Shown here: in pieces, positions 26,001 to 34,786 of the stretch
Layout: every line of letters starts with the position of its first letter
Position numbering within the stretch: the stretch's first letter is position 1
Assembly (NCBI RefSeq): GCF_018687695.1
Contig: NZ_CP061303.1
Coordinates: forward strand, 682,001-746,000
From: Polynucleobacter sp. MG-6-Vaara-E2
Lineage (GTDB): Bacteria; Pseudomonadota; Gammaproteobacteria; Burkholderiales; Burkholderiaceae
Length of the DNA: 64,000 nucleotides
Direction: 5' to 3'
Notes under the pieces: model-generated
Database searches by the model: none
Told to the model about the DNA's origin: nothing
What the model saw: only the letters and a program-made list of their open reading frames with translations
Program-made: the position numbers and the translations under genes

Positions 26001-27161
26001 ATGAATCGTTGGTTACTTCCCGAAGATATTGCAGACGTTTTGCCGGCTGAGGCACGCAAGGTGGAGACTTTGCGCCGCACTATCTTGGACCTGTATCAAT
26101 CTTATGGCTATGAGCTAGTTGCGCCCCCTATTTTGGAGTTCTTAGATTCATTATTGACGGGTACTGGTTCAGACCTGAACTTGCAGACCTTTAAATTAGT
26201 GGATCAATTGTCTGGCCGCACATTAGGTTTGCGCGCTGACATCACCCCACAAGTGGCGCGTATTGATGCACACTTACTCAATCGTGCTGGTGTGACCCGT
26301 CTTTGTTACGCAGGTTCCGTAGCGCACGCCCGCACCCCAGTTGGGAGTTCTTCACGCGAACAATTGCAATTGGGCGCTGAGATTTATGGCTCTGCTAATT
26401 GGGAAGCCGACTTTGAAGCGATTACCTTATTACTCAAGACCCTAAATGTAGCGGGCCTGAAGAAGGTATATCTTGATTTGTCGCATGCCGGCATCTTGAC
26501 TGGTATTTTGGCCGACCAAAAGCTGGACAAAGAAACGATCGAATCTTTATATAGTCTTTTGCAGAGTAAAGATCGTCCACGCTTAAAGCAATGGGCTACT
26601 TGTTTGCCTGCAAAAGTAGCTGAAGCGCTACTTGCCTTAACTGAACTAAATGGCCCTTGTGCTGAAGTATTGGCAAAGGCAAAAAAAGTACTGCCTAAGC
26701 ACGCTGCGATTGATCAGGCTTTAACTGATCTGGAGCGCATTATTTCTGCTGCAAACGCCAATGCTGGTCTAGAGCTGAGCATCGACTTAGCAGATCTGCG
26801 TGGCTATCAATATCACAGCGGTGTGATGTTTGCCGCCTATGTAGATGGCTTGCCACAACCGATTGCTAGAGGCGGTCGGTATGACCAAGTGGGTCAGGCT
26901 TTCGGACGTTCACGTCCAGCAACGGGTTTTTCATTGGATTTGCTTACTTTGGCAAGCTTGTCACCGCTTAAGGTGCGTAAGCTTGCGATCCTCGCACCTT
27001 GGGTTCAAGATGCTGTATTGGAACAAGCGGTTGCTGAGTTGCGTAACCGTGGCGAAGTTGTGATTCAGGTACTCGCTGGCGAGTCTGTAGAGGCAGCCGA
27101 ATATGAATGTGACCGAGAGCTAGTAAAGCAGGGTAGCTCTTGGGAAATCAAGAAAAAGTAA
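26001..27161 (+). CDS. hisZ: ATP phosphoribosyltransferase regulatory subunit HisZ
   Basis: 386 residues. HisZ resembles the catalytic core of histidyl-tRNA synthetase but lacks the anticodon-binding domain; it binds the short HisG and confers histidine feedback on the first step of histidine synthesis. The N-terminal WLLPEDIADVLPAEA and class II motif LRADITPQVARIDAH are typical. It implies a short-form HisG elsewhere in the genome. It lies between hflC and purA, the usual betaproteobacterial order, with gaps of 27 and 58 bases. Confidence 0.95.
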   Translation: MNRWLLPEDIADVLPAEARKVETLRRTILDLYQSYGYELVAPPILEFLDSLLTGTGSDLNLQTFKLVDQLSGRTLGLRADITPQVARIDAHLLNRAGVTRLCYAGSVAHARTPVGSSSREQLQLGAEIYGSANWEADFEAITLLLKTLNVAGLKKVYLDLSHAGILTGILADQKLDKETIESLYSLLQSKDRPRLKQWATCLPAKVAEALLALTELNGPCAEVLAKAKKVLPKHAAIDQALTDLERIISAANANAGLELSIDLADLRGYQYHSGVMFAAYVDGLPQPIARGGRYDQVGQAFGRSRPATGFSLDLLTLASLSPLKVRKLAILAPWVQDAVLEQAVAELRNRGEVVIQVLAGESVEAAEYECDRELVKQGSSWEIKKK

Positions 27162-27219
27162 CCAGTAAGCATCAGCAAAACACTTAATCTATTTTGTAAT
27201 TATCTTTTTGGATTTCACT

Positions 27220-28560
27220 ATGTCTTCAAAGCAGCAAGCACAAGGTCGTAACGTAGTTGTCATTGGCACCCAGTGGGGTGATGAAGGCAAAGGTAAAGTG
27301 GTTGATTGGTTGACTGACCATGCACAAGCAGTAGTTCGCTTCCAAGGTGGTCACAATGCTGGTCATACTTTGATTATTGGTGACAAGAAAACGATCTTGC
27401 GTTTGATTCCTTCTGGGATCATGCATAAAGATGTCATTTGCTATATCGGTAATGGCGTGGTGCTCTCACCAGAGGCGCTCTTTAAAGAAATTGGCGAGCT
27501 CGAAGCTGCTGGTTTAGATGTTCAATCCCGTTTGAGGATTTCCGAAGCGACGACCTTAATTCTTCCGTACCACGTAGCGATTGATCATGCGCGTGAGAAA
27601 AAGCGTGGCGAAGCGAAGATTGGCACTACTGGTCGCGGCATTGGACCGGCCTATGAAGATAAAGTTGCGCGCCGTGCTCTGCGTGTACAAGATTTGTTTT
27701 ACCCAGAAAAGTTTGCTGCGCAATTGCGTGAGAACTTGGAATATCACAACTTCATGCTCACTAATTACTATGGCGCTGAGCCTGTGAACTATGAGAAGAC
27801 ACTTGCTGAAGCGATGTCGTATGCAGAACGTCTCAAGCCTATGGTAGTTGATGTCTCAAGCGCTTTGTATGCCGCTGAGCAGGCCGGCCAAAATCTTTTG
27901 TTCGAAGGTGCGCAAGGTACCTTGCTTGATATCGATCATGGCACTTATCCATACGTCACTTCCAGTAACTGCGTAGCAGGTAATGCTGCCGCTGGTTCGG
28001 GTGTTGGCCCAGATTCACTCCAATACATTTTGGGTATTACTAAGGCCTATTGCACGCGCGTTGGCGCTGGACCATTCCCAAGTGAACTCTATGACCATGA
28101 CAATCCAGCAAGACAAGATCCAATTGGCGTTCGTTTGGCTGAAGTTGGTAAGGAGTTTGGTTCTGTTACTGGGCGTCCACGTCGTACTGGTTGGTTAGAT
28201 GCAGCAGCGTTAAAGCGCTCGATTCAAATTAACGGCTTATCTGGTTTGTGTATCACTAAGCTTGACGTGCTCGATGGTTTGGAAACTATTCGCTTATGCG
28301 TTGGCTACACCTTGGACGGTAAAAAATTAGACGTTTTGCCACGTGGCGCTGAATCAGTAGCTCGTTGCGAACCAATCTATGAGGATTTCCCAGGCTGGAA
28401 AGGCACCACCTTCGGTATTCGTGAATGGGCAAAACTGCCTGTGGAAGCTCAAAACTTCTTACGCCGTATCGAGGAGGTGGCTGGTAAACCAATTGCAATG
28501 GTATCTACAGGCCCGGAGCGTGACGAAACCATCTTGCTCCAGCATCCTTTTCAGGATTAA
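27220..28560 (+). CDS. purA: Adenylosuccinate synthetase
   Basis: About 446 residues. PurA makes adenylosuccinate from IMP and aspartate using GTP, the first committed step to AMP. The motif GTQWGDEGKGKVVD (P-loop-like, with catalytic Asp), GGHNAGHT and TTGRGIGPAY are present, as is TSSNCVAGNAAAGSGVGP-type sequence near residue 250. I prefer ATG 27220 over the TTG at 27208; neither has a good Shine-Dalgarno. It ends the long housekeeping run. Identification is certain. Confidence 0.98.
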   Translation: MSSKQQAQGRNVVVIGTQWGDEGKGKVVDWLTDHAQAVVRFQGGHNAGHTLIIGDKKTILRLIPSGIMHKDVICYIGNGVVLSPEALFKEIGELEAAGLDVQSRLRISEATTLILPYHVAIDHAREKKRGEAKIGTTGRGIGPAYEDKVARRALRVQDLFYPEKFAAQLRENLEYHNFMLTNYYGAEPVNYEKTLAEAMSYAERLKPMVVDVSSALYAAEQAGQNLLFEGAQGTLLDIDHGTYPYVTSSNCVAGNAAAGSGVGPDSLQYILGITKAYCTRVGAGPFPSELYDHDNPARQDPIGVRLAEVGKEFGSVTGRPRRTGWLDAAALKRSIQINGLSGLCITKLDVLDGLETIRLCVGYTLDGKKLDVLPRGAESVARCEPIYEDFPGWKGTTFGIREWAKLPVEAQNFLRRIEEVAGKPIAMVSTGPERDETILLQHPFQD

Positions 28561-28631
28561 TGGAAAATATCCGATTCTCTGATTTACAAACTATTTATTA
28601 ACTTTTTGCATTAGAAATTAAGGTTTAGAAC

Positions 28632-30848
28632 ATGACTGCGCGTACAACCTGCAATAGCCTTCAAGTGGCAACACCTCTATATCGTTTCATTGAAGACAAA
28701 GTGCTTCCAGGAACTGGCATCAAGAGTGCTGACTTTTGGAAAGGCTTTGATGAAATCGTTAAAGACTTAACTCCAAAAAATGAAGCCTTACTTGCAAAGC
28801 GCGATCGTATTCAGGTTGACTTGGATAAATGGCATCAAGCAAACCCAGGCCCAATTAAAGATATGCCTGCATATCGCAAATTCCTAAAAGAAATTGCTTA
28901 CCTTGACGAAGTTCCAGGTAAGGTAGTTGGAACGACTAAGAATGTTGATGATGAGTTGGCATTACAAGCAGGCCCTCAGTTAGTCGTTCCGGTTCTCAAT
29001 GCCCGCTATGCACTGAACGCAGCAAATGCGCGTTGGGGATCTTTGTACGATGCTTTGTACGGTACCGATGTTCTGTCTGAAGAAGATGGCGCAACGAAGA
29101 CTGGTGCATACAACCCAATTCGTGGCGCTAAAGTGGTTGCTTATGCGCGCAATTTCTTGGATCAAGCCGCTCCATTAGCTAAAGGTTCACACAAAGATTC
29201 AGTGGCTTACACAGTAGATGGTAATAAGTTATCTGTGAAGCTCAAAGATGGTAGTACAACTGGTTTGGCTGATGAGAAGCAATTCGTAGGTTATCAAGGT
29301 GATGCAGCCGCTCCAAGCTCTGTGCTTCTCCGGAATAACGGTGTTCATATCGATATAGAAATCGACAAGAGTAAGACTATTGGTGCTAGCGATCCGGCGG
29401 GCATTAATGATGTTGTGCTCGAAGCGGCGCTTTCTACCATTTTGGACTTGGAAGACTCTATTGCAGCAGTCGATGGTGACGACAAAGTGCTCGCCTATGA
29501 AAATTGGCTTGGTATTTTGAAGGGCACATTGGTTGAGGAAGTAAGTAAGGGTGGCAAAACCTTTACTCGCACCTTAAATCCAGACCGCAAATACACCGCT
29601 GGTATTGGCGCAGTTAATGCTAAAGATGGCGTAGTTACTTTGCACGGACGTTCACTTCTATTCTTGCGTAACGTCGGCCACTTGATGACGAATCCAGCAA
29701 TCATTACTGGCGCAGGTAAAGAGATTTACGAAGGCATCCTAGATGCAGTAGTGACTGTATTGATTGCTTTGTATGACATCAATCGTCCGGCAACTCAAGC
29801 GATTGGCAATACTCGCAAGGGTTCCGTTTACATCGTTAAACCAAAAATGCACAGCCCTGAAGAAGTGGCTTTTGCTGCCGAACTCTTTGGTCGTGTTGAG
29901 AAATTGCTGGGCTTACCAGCGGATACCGTTAAATTGGGCATCATGGATGAAGAGCGTCGTATGAGCGCCAACATCAAAGCAGCGATTGCTGCTGCAGGTG
30001 CCCGTGTTGCCTTTATTAATACTGGTTTCTTGGATCGTACTGGTGATGAAATGCATACCTCTATGTACGCTGGCCCAATGATCCGCAAAGGTGATATGAA
30101 AACCAGTAAATGGTTATCTGCTTACGAGCGCCGTAACGTATTTGCAGGTCTAGATTGTGGTTTACGTGGCCGCGCACAGATCGGCAAGGGTATGTGGGCA
30201 ATGCCAGACATGATGAAAGCCATGGTTGAGCAAAAGATTGTTCATCCTAAAGCAGGCGCAAACACTGCATGGGTACCATCACCAACCGCAGCTACCTTGC
30301 ACGCACTTCACTATCACCAAGTAAACGTTGCTGAACTCCAGAAAGAAATGGAAAAGCTCGATACAGCAGCTGAAGCAGAGGCCCTGATTAATGACTTGTT
30401 GACCATTCCAGTGGCTGAGAAGCCAAACTGGTCTAAAGAAGAGATTCAGCAAGAGTTGGACAACAACTGCCAAGGTATCTTGGGTTATGTCGTTCGTTGG
30501 ATTGATCAGGGTGTTGGTTGTTCCAAGGTTCCTGATATTCATAACGTGGGTTTGATGGAAGACCGCGCTACTTTGCGTATCTCTAGCCAGCATATCGCCA
30601 ACTGGTTATTGCATGGTATCGTGACTGCGGACCAGGTTAATGAGACTTTGCAGCGCATGGCCAAGGTAGTAGATGGTCAAAATGCTGGGGATCCGTTGTA
30701 CAAGCCAATGATGCCAAACTACAAAGATTCTTATGCCTATAAAGCCGCTAGCGACTTGATTTTTAAAGGTCTCGAGCAGCCTAATGGCTACACTGAGCCT
30801 TTGTTGCATGCATGGCGCTTGGAAGTAAAGAAAGCACAAGTGAAGTAA
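28632..30848 (+). CDS. glcB: Malate synthase G
   Basis: 738 residues, slightly longer than E. coli GlcB (723). The enzyme condenses glyoxylate with acetyl-CoA to malate, in the glyoxylate shunt or in glycolate use. The landmarks include LILDLEDSIAAVD-like sequence near residue 276, the acidic metal site, NTGFLDRTGDEMHTSM and GCSKVPDIHNVGLMEDRATL (catalytic region near 635). It is monocistronic with its own terminator. In an aquatic heterotroph it would support growth on two-carbon compounds such as acetate or algal glycolate; that is an inference. Confidence 0.98.
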   Translation: MTARTTCNSLQVATPLYRFIEDKVLPGTGIKSADFWKGFDEIVKDLTPKNEALLAKRDRIQVDLDKWHQANPGPIKDMPAYRKFLKEIAYLDEVPGKVVGTTKNVDDELALQAGPQLVVPVLNARYALNAANARWGSLYDALYGTDVLSEEDGATKTGAYNPIRGAKVVAYARNFLDQAAPLAKGSHKDSVAYTVDGNKLSVKLKDGSTTGLADEKQFVGYQGDAAAPSSVLLRNNGVHIDIEIDKSKTIGASDPAGINDVVLEAALSTILDLEDSIAAVDGDDKVLAYENWLGILKGTLVEEVSKGGKTFTRTLNPDRKYTAGIGAVNAKDGVVTLHGRSLLFLRNVGHLMTNPAIITGAGKEIYEGILDAVVTVLIALYDINRPATQAIGNTRKGSVYIVKPKMHSPEEVAFAAELFGRVEKLLGLPADTVKLGIMDEERRMSANIKAAIAAAGARVAFINTGFLDRTGDEMHTSMYAGPMIRKGDMKTSKWLSAYERRNVFAGLDCGLRGRAQIGKGMWAMPDMMKAMVEQKIVHPKAGANTAWVPSPTAATLHALHYHQVNVAELQKEMEKLDTAAEAEALINDLLTIPVAEKPNWSKEEIQQELDNNCQGILGYVVRWIDQGVGCSKVPDIHNVGLMEDRATLRISSQHIANWLLHGIVTADQVNETLQRMAKVVDGQNAGDPLYKPMMPNYKDSYAYKAASDLIFKGLEQPNGYTEPLLHAWRLEVKKAQVK

Positions 30849-30880
30849 TCAGCTGATCATCTACTTCGATTTGCTAATAG

Positions 30881-30917
30881 AAATGGATTTGTCGAAAGGC
30901 AAGTCCATTTTTTATTT
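30881..30917 (+). terminator. Intrinsic terminator after glcB
   Basis: AAATGGATTTG (30881-30891) pairs with CAAGTCCATTT (30900-30910) with one G-T pair around an 8-base loop, followed by TTTATTTT. It should end the glcB transcript. Confidence 0.85.
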
Positions 30918-30935
30918 TCAACCTCCGCACACCTG

Positions 30936-31430
30936 ATGTTTGGTTTCTTAAATTTATTCTTGCGTCCGCAGCAAACCTTTGCCTTTCAGCTTCATGATGG
31001 TGGTAGGGAGGCAGCTGGCTTTAAAGGTGGGGCAGGTGACTGTGTAGTACGGTCGATTGCGATCGCAGCCAATCTTCCCTATATGCAGGTTTATGAAGAT
31101 TTACGCAAAGCGAATGAGCGTTATGCCACTGAGCGAGATAACAAGTTATCAAGACACCTCACGCGCAGGGGATCTTCGCCGCGCAATGGCAATCACCGTA
31201 ATGTCTTTCATGATTACATTCTGAGTCTGGGCTTTGAATGGGTACCAACGATGAAGGTTGGCGCTGGTTGTCAGGTGCATTTAAGACGCAACGAGTTACC
31301 TCATGGCGCTTTGATCGTTAAAGTCTCAAAGCATCTGACCGCTGTCATTGATGGAGTTATCTTTGATACCCATAATCCCTCAAGAGGGGGAAGTCGCTGC
31401 GTTTACGGCTATTACATTAAGAAGAGCTAA
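30936..31430 (+). CDS. Conserved hypothetical, possible papain-fold cysteine peptidase
   Basis: 164 residues, no membrane span after the first eight hydrophobic residues and no clear signal peptide. The order of residues suggests a papain-like fold: GDCVVRSIAIA with C36 at the start of a helix, then SKHLTAVIDG with H133 opening a beta-strand, and DTHNPSRGG with D144/N147. I recall similar C...H...D/N proteins as conserved hypotheticals in bacteria and phages, but I know of no assigned function. The gene follows the glcB terminator by about 20 bases and overlaps the convergent next gene by 14 bases. There is no good Shine-Dalgarno. Peptidase activity is an inference. Confidence 0.55.
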   Translation: MFGFLNLFLRPQQTFAFQLHDGGREAAGFKGGAGDCVVRSIAIAANLPYMQVYEDLRKANERYATERDNKLSRHLTRRGSSPRNGNHRNVFHDYILSLGFEWVPTMKVGAGCQVHLRRNELPHGALIVKVSKHLTAVIDGVIFDTHNPSRGGSRCVYGYYIKKS

Positions 31431-31986
31431 GGTCATCTTGGCCGTATTTGAGGTTCCAAGCAGCTTTATAGGTATTAGTCATGCCGATCATGACTGAAGT
31501 TGTCCATGCCAAGGAAAAGAGCCCTGTAAATGCAATGAAGAAAGCAAGGCTCTTCCAGCCAACGGGTAAAACATCCGCGACAAAGCCAACAGTGGTGTAG
31601 CAGCTTCCAGCAAATAATAGCGCTTGAATAGCATCATCCATCAAGCCAAGACCCAACAAGAACATGCTCCATAAGATGATTTCAATAATGTGCACTAATG
31701 CAATAAAGAAAAATGAGACGTAAAAATGCACAAATACGCGGTTATATTGGCCAAGCTCAAGATTTCGATTTACTCTTCTATCAAAGCGCATGATGATGTG
31801 ATTAATCAAGCTGCCATGAAATACCAAAATAATGATGAGCCCCAAAATCCCAAAGAAAATATCGGTGATCAGTGGTATTGCTGGAATGCCTAATACCGTC
31901 GTTTGTAGAGCGGGTTGGGGGAAGCTAATGTTTTCGGCGGCCATGGGGATCTCAGCAAAAATAGGTATCAAAGGCGATAATGTCAT
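31417..31986 (-). CDS. Channel-like membrane protein with degenerate K+ filter
   Basis: 189 residues. Three hydrophobic helices are seen at about 41-64, 86-113 and 144-168. Between the last two lies a short pore-like segment with SCYTTVGF (residues 128-135), which resembles the TTVGYGD potassium filter, but the GD is replaced by VAD further on. The arrangement fits the two-TM ion-channel domain (Ion_trans_2 type) with an extra N-terminal helix. No cytosolic RCK domain is present. The start is taken at the first ATG; an internal ATG at codon 15 is possible. Whether it conducts ions is unknown. Confidence 0.55.
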   Translation of the reverse strand: MTLSPLIPIFAEIPMAAENISFPQPALQTTVLGIPAIPLITDIFFGILGLIIILVFHGSLINHIIMRFDRRVNRNLELGQYNRVFVHFYVSFFFIALVHIIEIILWSMFLLGLGLMDDAIQALLFAGSCYTTVGFVADVLPVGWKSLAFFIAFTGLFSLAWTTSVMIGMTNTYKAAWNLKYGQDDLSSS

Positions 31987-32012
31987 ATTGATCTAACCCT
32001 GTAAAGCAGCCT

Positions 32013-33251
32013 TTGAACCAGCCAAACACCCTATTTGAATCCCCTAAGAGAGAGCGTTTCTTTCTCTTTGCGCTAGCGGGTATTCAGTTCACCCATATTT
32101 TAGATTTCATGATCATGATGCCATTAGGGCCTCAGTTCATTAAAGCGCTCTCGATCAATACCCATCAGTTTGGTTTACTACTTTCTTCCTATACCTTTGC
32201 GGCGGCTGTAGCGGGAGTCTTTGCTACTTATTATGTGGACCGCTTTGAGCGCAGGCAATTACTACTGCGTCTGTATATTTGTTTCATTGTGGCTACTGTG
32301 GCTTGCGGTTTTGCGCCTAACTACCATCTATTATTTATTGCTCGTGCTTGCGCAGGCGCATTTGGTGGCATCTTAGGGTCGCTGGTTCAGACGATTGTTG
32401 CTGATTCCATTCCATTTGAGCGCAGAGGTAAGGCCTTGGGAACTGTCATGGCAGCGTTCTCTGTTTCTACTGTTGCTGGTGTGCCATTAAGTCTTTTCTT
32501 GGCAAACCATATTGAGTCCTTAGGCTGGCGTGCGCCATTTATGTTTATTGGCCTGATATCTACTGTGATTCTCTTTATTGGTTATCGCAATATTCCCAAG
32601 ATCTCCGGTCACTTGCATCATGTACAAGAGGGTAGTCGCTTTAAGCAGATTTATGAAGTCTTAATTGCCCATCAGCATGCTCGCGCATTCTTATTCATGG
32701 GTTTGATTATGATCACGGGCTTTTCGGTCATTCCCTATATCGCTTTGTATCTCACTTCAAACGTCGGAATTGCAAACTCGTATATTTCCTTGATCTATCT
32801 CTGTGGCGGGGTTGCTACCTTGATGAGCTCTCGCTTAATAGGCCACATGGCAGATAAGTATGGCAAGGTCAGGGTATTTAGAATGCTGGCGATTATCAGT
32901 CTGATCCCGCTTCTCGTGACTACCAATTTGGTCCCGGTACCTTTATGGGTCGTGTTAATCAATTCCACTTCATTCTTCATCTTGATTTCAGGACGCATGA
33001 TTCCGGCAATGGCGATTGTGAGCCAGCTAGTAGAGCCCAAAATTCGAGGGACATTTATGAGCCTGGTTGGCTCAGTACAGATGCTGGCCTCTGGTATTGC
33101 ATCTGTCTTGGCTGGCTGGGTGGTGACCATTACTGCAGATGGCAAGATGGAACATTACAACCTCGTTGGCTATGGTGCAGCAGTTTGTGGCTTGCTCACA
33201 TTCTGGCTGGTGGGCTATATTCATACTGACGCAAAAATGAAGACTGCTTAA
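32013..33251 (+). CDS. Major facilitator superfamily transporter
   Basis: 412 residues with 12 predicted membrane helices. The MFS motif A-like loop between TM2 and TM3 reads YYVDRFERRQLLL, and a second copy after TM8 reads GHMADKYGKVRVFR. The sequence resembles the sugar-efflux/arabinose-exporter branch (AraJ, YdhP-like), with GKALGTVMAAFSVSTVAGVP in TM5, typical of drug-proton antiporters motif C region. The start is TTG, 26 bases from the divergent channel-like gene. Substrate is unknown. Confidence 0.85.
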   Translation: MNQPNTLFESPKRERFFLFALAGIQFTHILDFMIMMPLGPQFIKALSINTHQFGLLLSSYTFAAAVAGVFATYYVDRFERRQLLLRLYICFIVATVACGFAPNYHLLFIARACAGAFGGILGSLVQTIVADSIPFERRGKALGTVMAAFSVSTVAGVPLSLFLANHIESLGWRAPFMFIGLISTVILFIGYRNIPKISGHLHHVQEGSRFKQIYEVLIAHQHARAFLFMGLIMITGFSVIPYIALYLTSNVGIANSYISLIYLCGGVATLMSSRLIGHMADKYGKVRVFRMLAIISLIPLLVTTNLVPVPLWVVLINSTSFFILISGRMIPAMAIVSQLVEPKIRGTFMSLVGSVQMLASGIASVLAGWVVTITADGKMEHYNLVGYGAAVCGLLTFWLVGYIHTDAKMKTA

Positions 33252-33286
33252 AGAGTCATTACACAGAGAGTAATTTAGGAGTGCAT

Positions 33287-33970
33287 ATGATCGAATACAA
33301 AAGGCCCGATGGCCAGGTGATTAAAGGTTACTTAGCAGACCCTGCTGACCCAGCCAATGCACCAGGCGTTGTTGTGATTCAGGAATGGTGGGGTCTAGAT
33401 GATGAAGTAAAGTTCGTGGCAGATCGTTTAGCTAAAGCGGGATATCGCGCCCTAGTACCCGATTTATATCGCGGCAAACTAGCCCTTGAAGCAAAAGAGG
33501 CGGAACATCTCATGGGTGATCTGAACTTTGGCGATGCCGCTGGTCAAGATATACGTGGAGCGGTGCAATATCTCAAAGCGACTGGAAGCAAAAAGGTGGC
33601 AGTGACAGGATTTTGTATGGGCGGAGCACTGACAGTCCTATCGGCATGCAATGTTCCTGAGCTCGATGGCACAGTTGTTTGGTACGGCTATCCTCCACTG
33701 GAGTATGTGGATGCAAAGGCAATTACCAAGCCTATGATGGCTCATTGGGCAACCCATGATGACTTCTTTGCTATCTCCGGAGTAGATCAGCTAGAGGCGA
33801 AATTAAATGAGGCTGATGTAAGTCATGAGTTTTATCGCTATGACGCCAAGCACGCTTTTGCAAACCCAAAGTCAGATGCTCGTGGCTTGTCTCCCTTGCA
33901 ATATAACGAGTCAGCTGCAAAACTGGCTTGGGATAGAACCATAGAATTCTTGAAAAAGAACTTGGCTTAA
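33287..33970 (+). CDS. Dienelactone hydrolase family protein
   Basis: About 227 residues, alpha/beta hydrolase of the DLH type. The Cys nucleophile lies in GFCMGG, the Asp in THDDFF and the His in AKHAF, the family's C-D-H triad; EWWG near residue 35 supplies the Glu that controls the Cys. DLH enzymes open dienelactones in chlorocatechol pathways, but many homologues in non-degraders have unknown substrates, and no degradation genes are nearby. ATG 33287 is chosen because TAGGAG ends six bases before it; GTG 33281 lies inside that ribosome site. Confidence 0.9.
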   Translation: MIEYKRPDGQVIKGYLADPADPANAPGVVVIQEWWGLDDEVKFVADRLAKAGYRALVPDLYRGKLALEAKEAEHLMGDLNFGDAAGQDIRGAVQYLKATGSKKVAVTGFCMGGALTVLSACNVPELDGTVVWYGYPPLEYVDAKAITKPMMAHWATHDDFFAISGVDQLEAKLNEADVSHEFYRYDAKHAFANPKSDARGLSPLQYNESAAKLAWDRTIEFLKKNLA

Positions 33971-33993
33971 TTAAACCTGTAAGTGATTTTGTA

Positions 33994-34491
33994 ATGCATC
34001 TTTATTCAGAAAATCTTGCTCTAGAGGTAGCGCAGTACTATCGCAATATTGTCTTAGGTCATGGTGCCACGCCAAAAGTATTTACCTTGGTGAATGGTGA
34101 TGGTGACCAATATCTATTCTTTATCGATGACTTGCAGATGGAGAGGGCTGAAGAGGATCAGTTTTTGTCCTACATTATTCAAGAGCATGACGCTGTTAGC
34201 TATGCTCGCGGGACCCTGGTCATTGTGGATCAAGCACAGCAATTTATTGAATTTGCGGTGGTCGATAAAGACGATGCTCAAGCTATCGTTTGCTCGGCTG
34301 AGTTAACTCGCAATCTTGAAGATAAGCCGATTGGGCTTTCAGAGTTTGAGAAGACCTTGGTTAAAAGAAATTCCATTGTCTTTGGGCATCTCTACGACCC
34401 AGTAAAACTCTCAGATGAAAAAATTGAGGATTTTGCAAGTCTCTGGGAAGAAATGAAGACCAAGATCTTGCACCGCTCAATGGCAATCTAG
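33994..34491 (+). CDS. Hypothetical protein, unknown
   Basis: 165 residues, soluble, acidic, no signal peptide, no membrane span and no Cys-rich motif. Predicted alternation of strands and helices suggests a compact alpha/beta domain; short runs such as QYLFFIDDLQME and IEFAVVDKDD look like beta-strands. It follows the dienelactone hydrolase after 23 bases and may be co-transcribed. The tRNA-Leu gene lies downstream on the other strand. I do not recognise the family. Confidence 0.6.
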   Translation: MHLYSENLALEVAQYYRNIVLGHGATPKVFTLVNGDGDQYLFFIDDLQMERAEEDQFLSYIIQEHDAVSYARGTLVIVDQAQQFIEFAVVDKDDAQAIVCSAELTRNLEDKPIGLSEFEKTLVKRNSIVFGHLYDPVKLSDEKIEDFASLWEEMKTKILHRSMAI

Positions 34492-34542
34492 CAGGGTAAT
34501 CTTGTCGGTTTAAGTTTCAATCAAATTGCTTTTGAGGATAAA

Positions 34543-34629
34543 TGGTGCCCAGGAAGGGACTCGAACCCCCACAACCTTACGATCGCCAGCACCTGAAGCT
34601 GGTGCGTCTACCAATTTCGCCACCTGGGC
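34543..34629 (-). tRNA. tRNA-Leu (anticodon CAG)
   Basis: Read on the minus strand: acceptor GCCCAGG pairs with CCTGGGC, followed by discriminator A and encoded CCA. The anticodon arm CCAGC-TTCAGGT-GCTGG carries anticodon CAG. A long variable arm and the TTCGAGTCC T-loop identify a class II tRNA, and the 87-base length fits tRNA-Leu. Confidence 0.97.
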
Positions 34630-34632
34630 ATG

Positions 34633-34647
34633 CCTCTATTATAGAGG
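34633..34647 (-). promoter_or_regulatory. tRNA-Leu promoter -10 inside a perfect inverted repeat
   Basis: CCTCTAT-T-ATAGAGG contains TATAAT on the minus strand (34643-34638), just 8 bases before the mature tRNA 5' end. Transcription would begin one or two bases before the mature end, so little 5' processing by RNase P would be needed. I see no convincing -35. Confidence 0.55.
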
Positions 34648-34786
34648 GATGGGCGTTTTTAGGCTTTTTGAACCCCATTTTGGCTTTTTCGCTTCAGACT
34701 TGATGGTTTGATACAGTAGCCTTATTCATAACAAAAATAGATATCAGTAGATATATAGATAGGGCATGTATTGCCGAAGGAATTAA

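Noticed and set aside
17388..27161. hisS and hisZ as a duplicated synthetase gene
   Set aside because: They are distinct paralogues: hisS has the anticodon-binding domain, hisZ is the HisG regulatory subunit.
34526..34711. 61-residue plus-strand ORF with GTRTPTTLRSPAPEAGAS-like sequence
   Set aside because: It is the antisense translation of tRNA-Leu(CAG); proteins of this look are a well-known annotation artefact.
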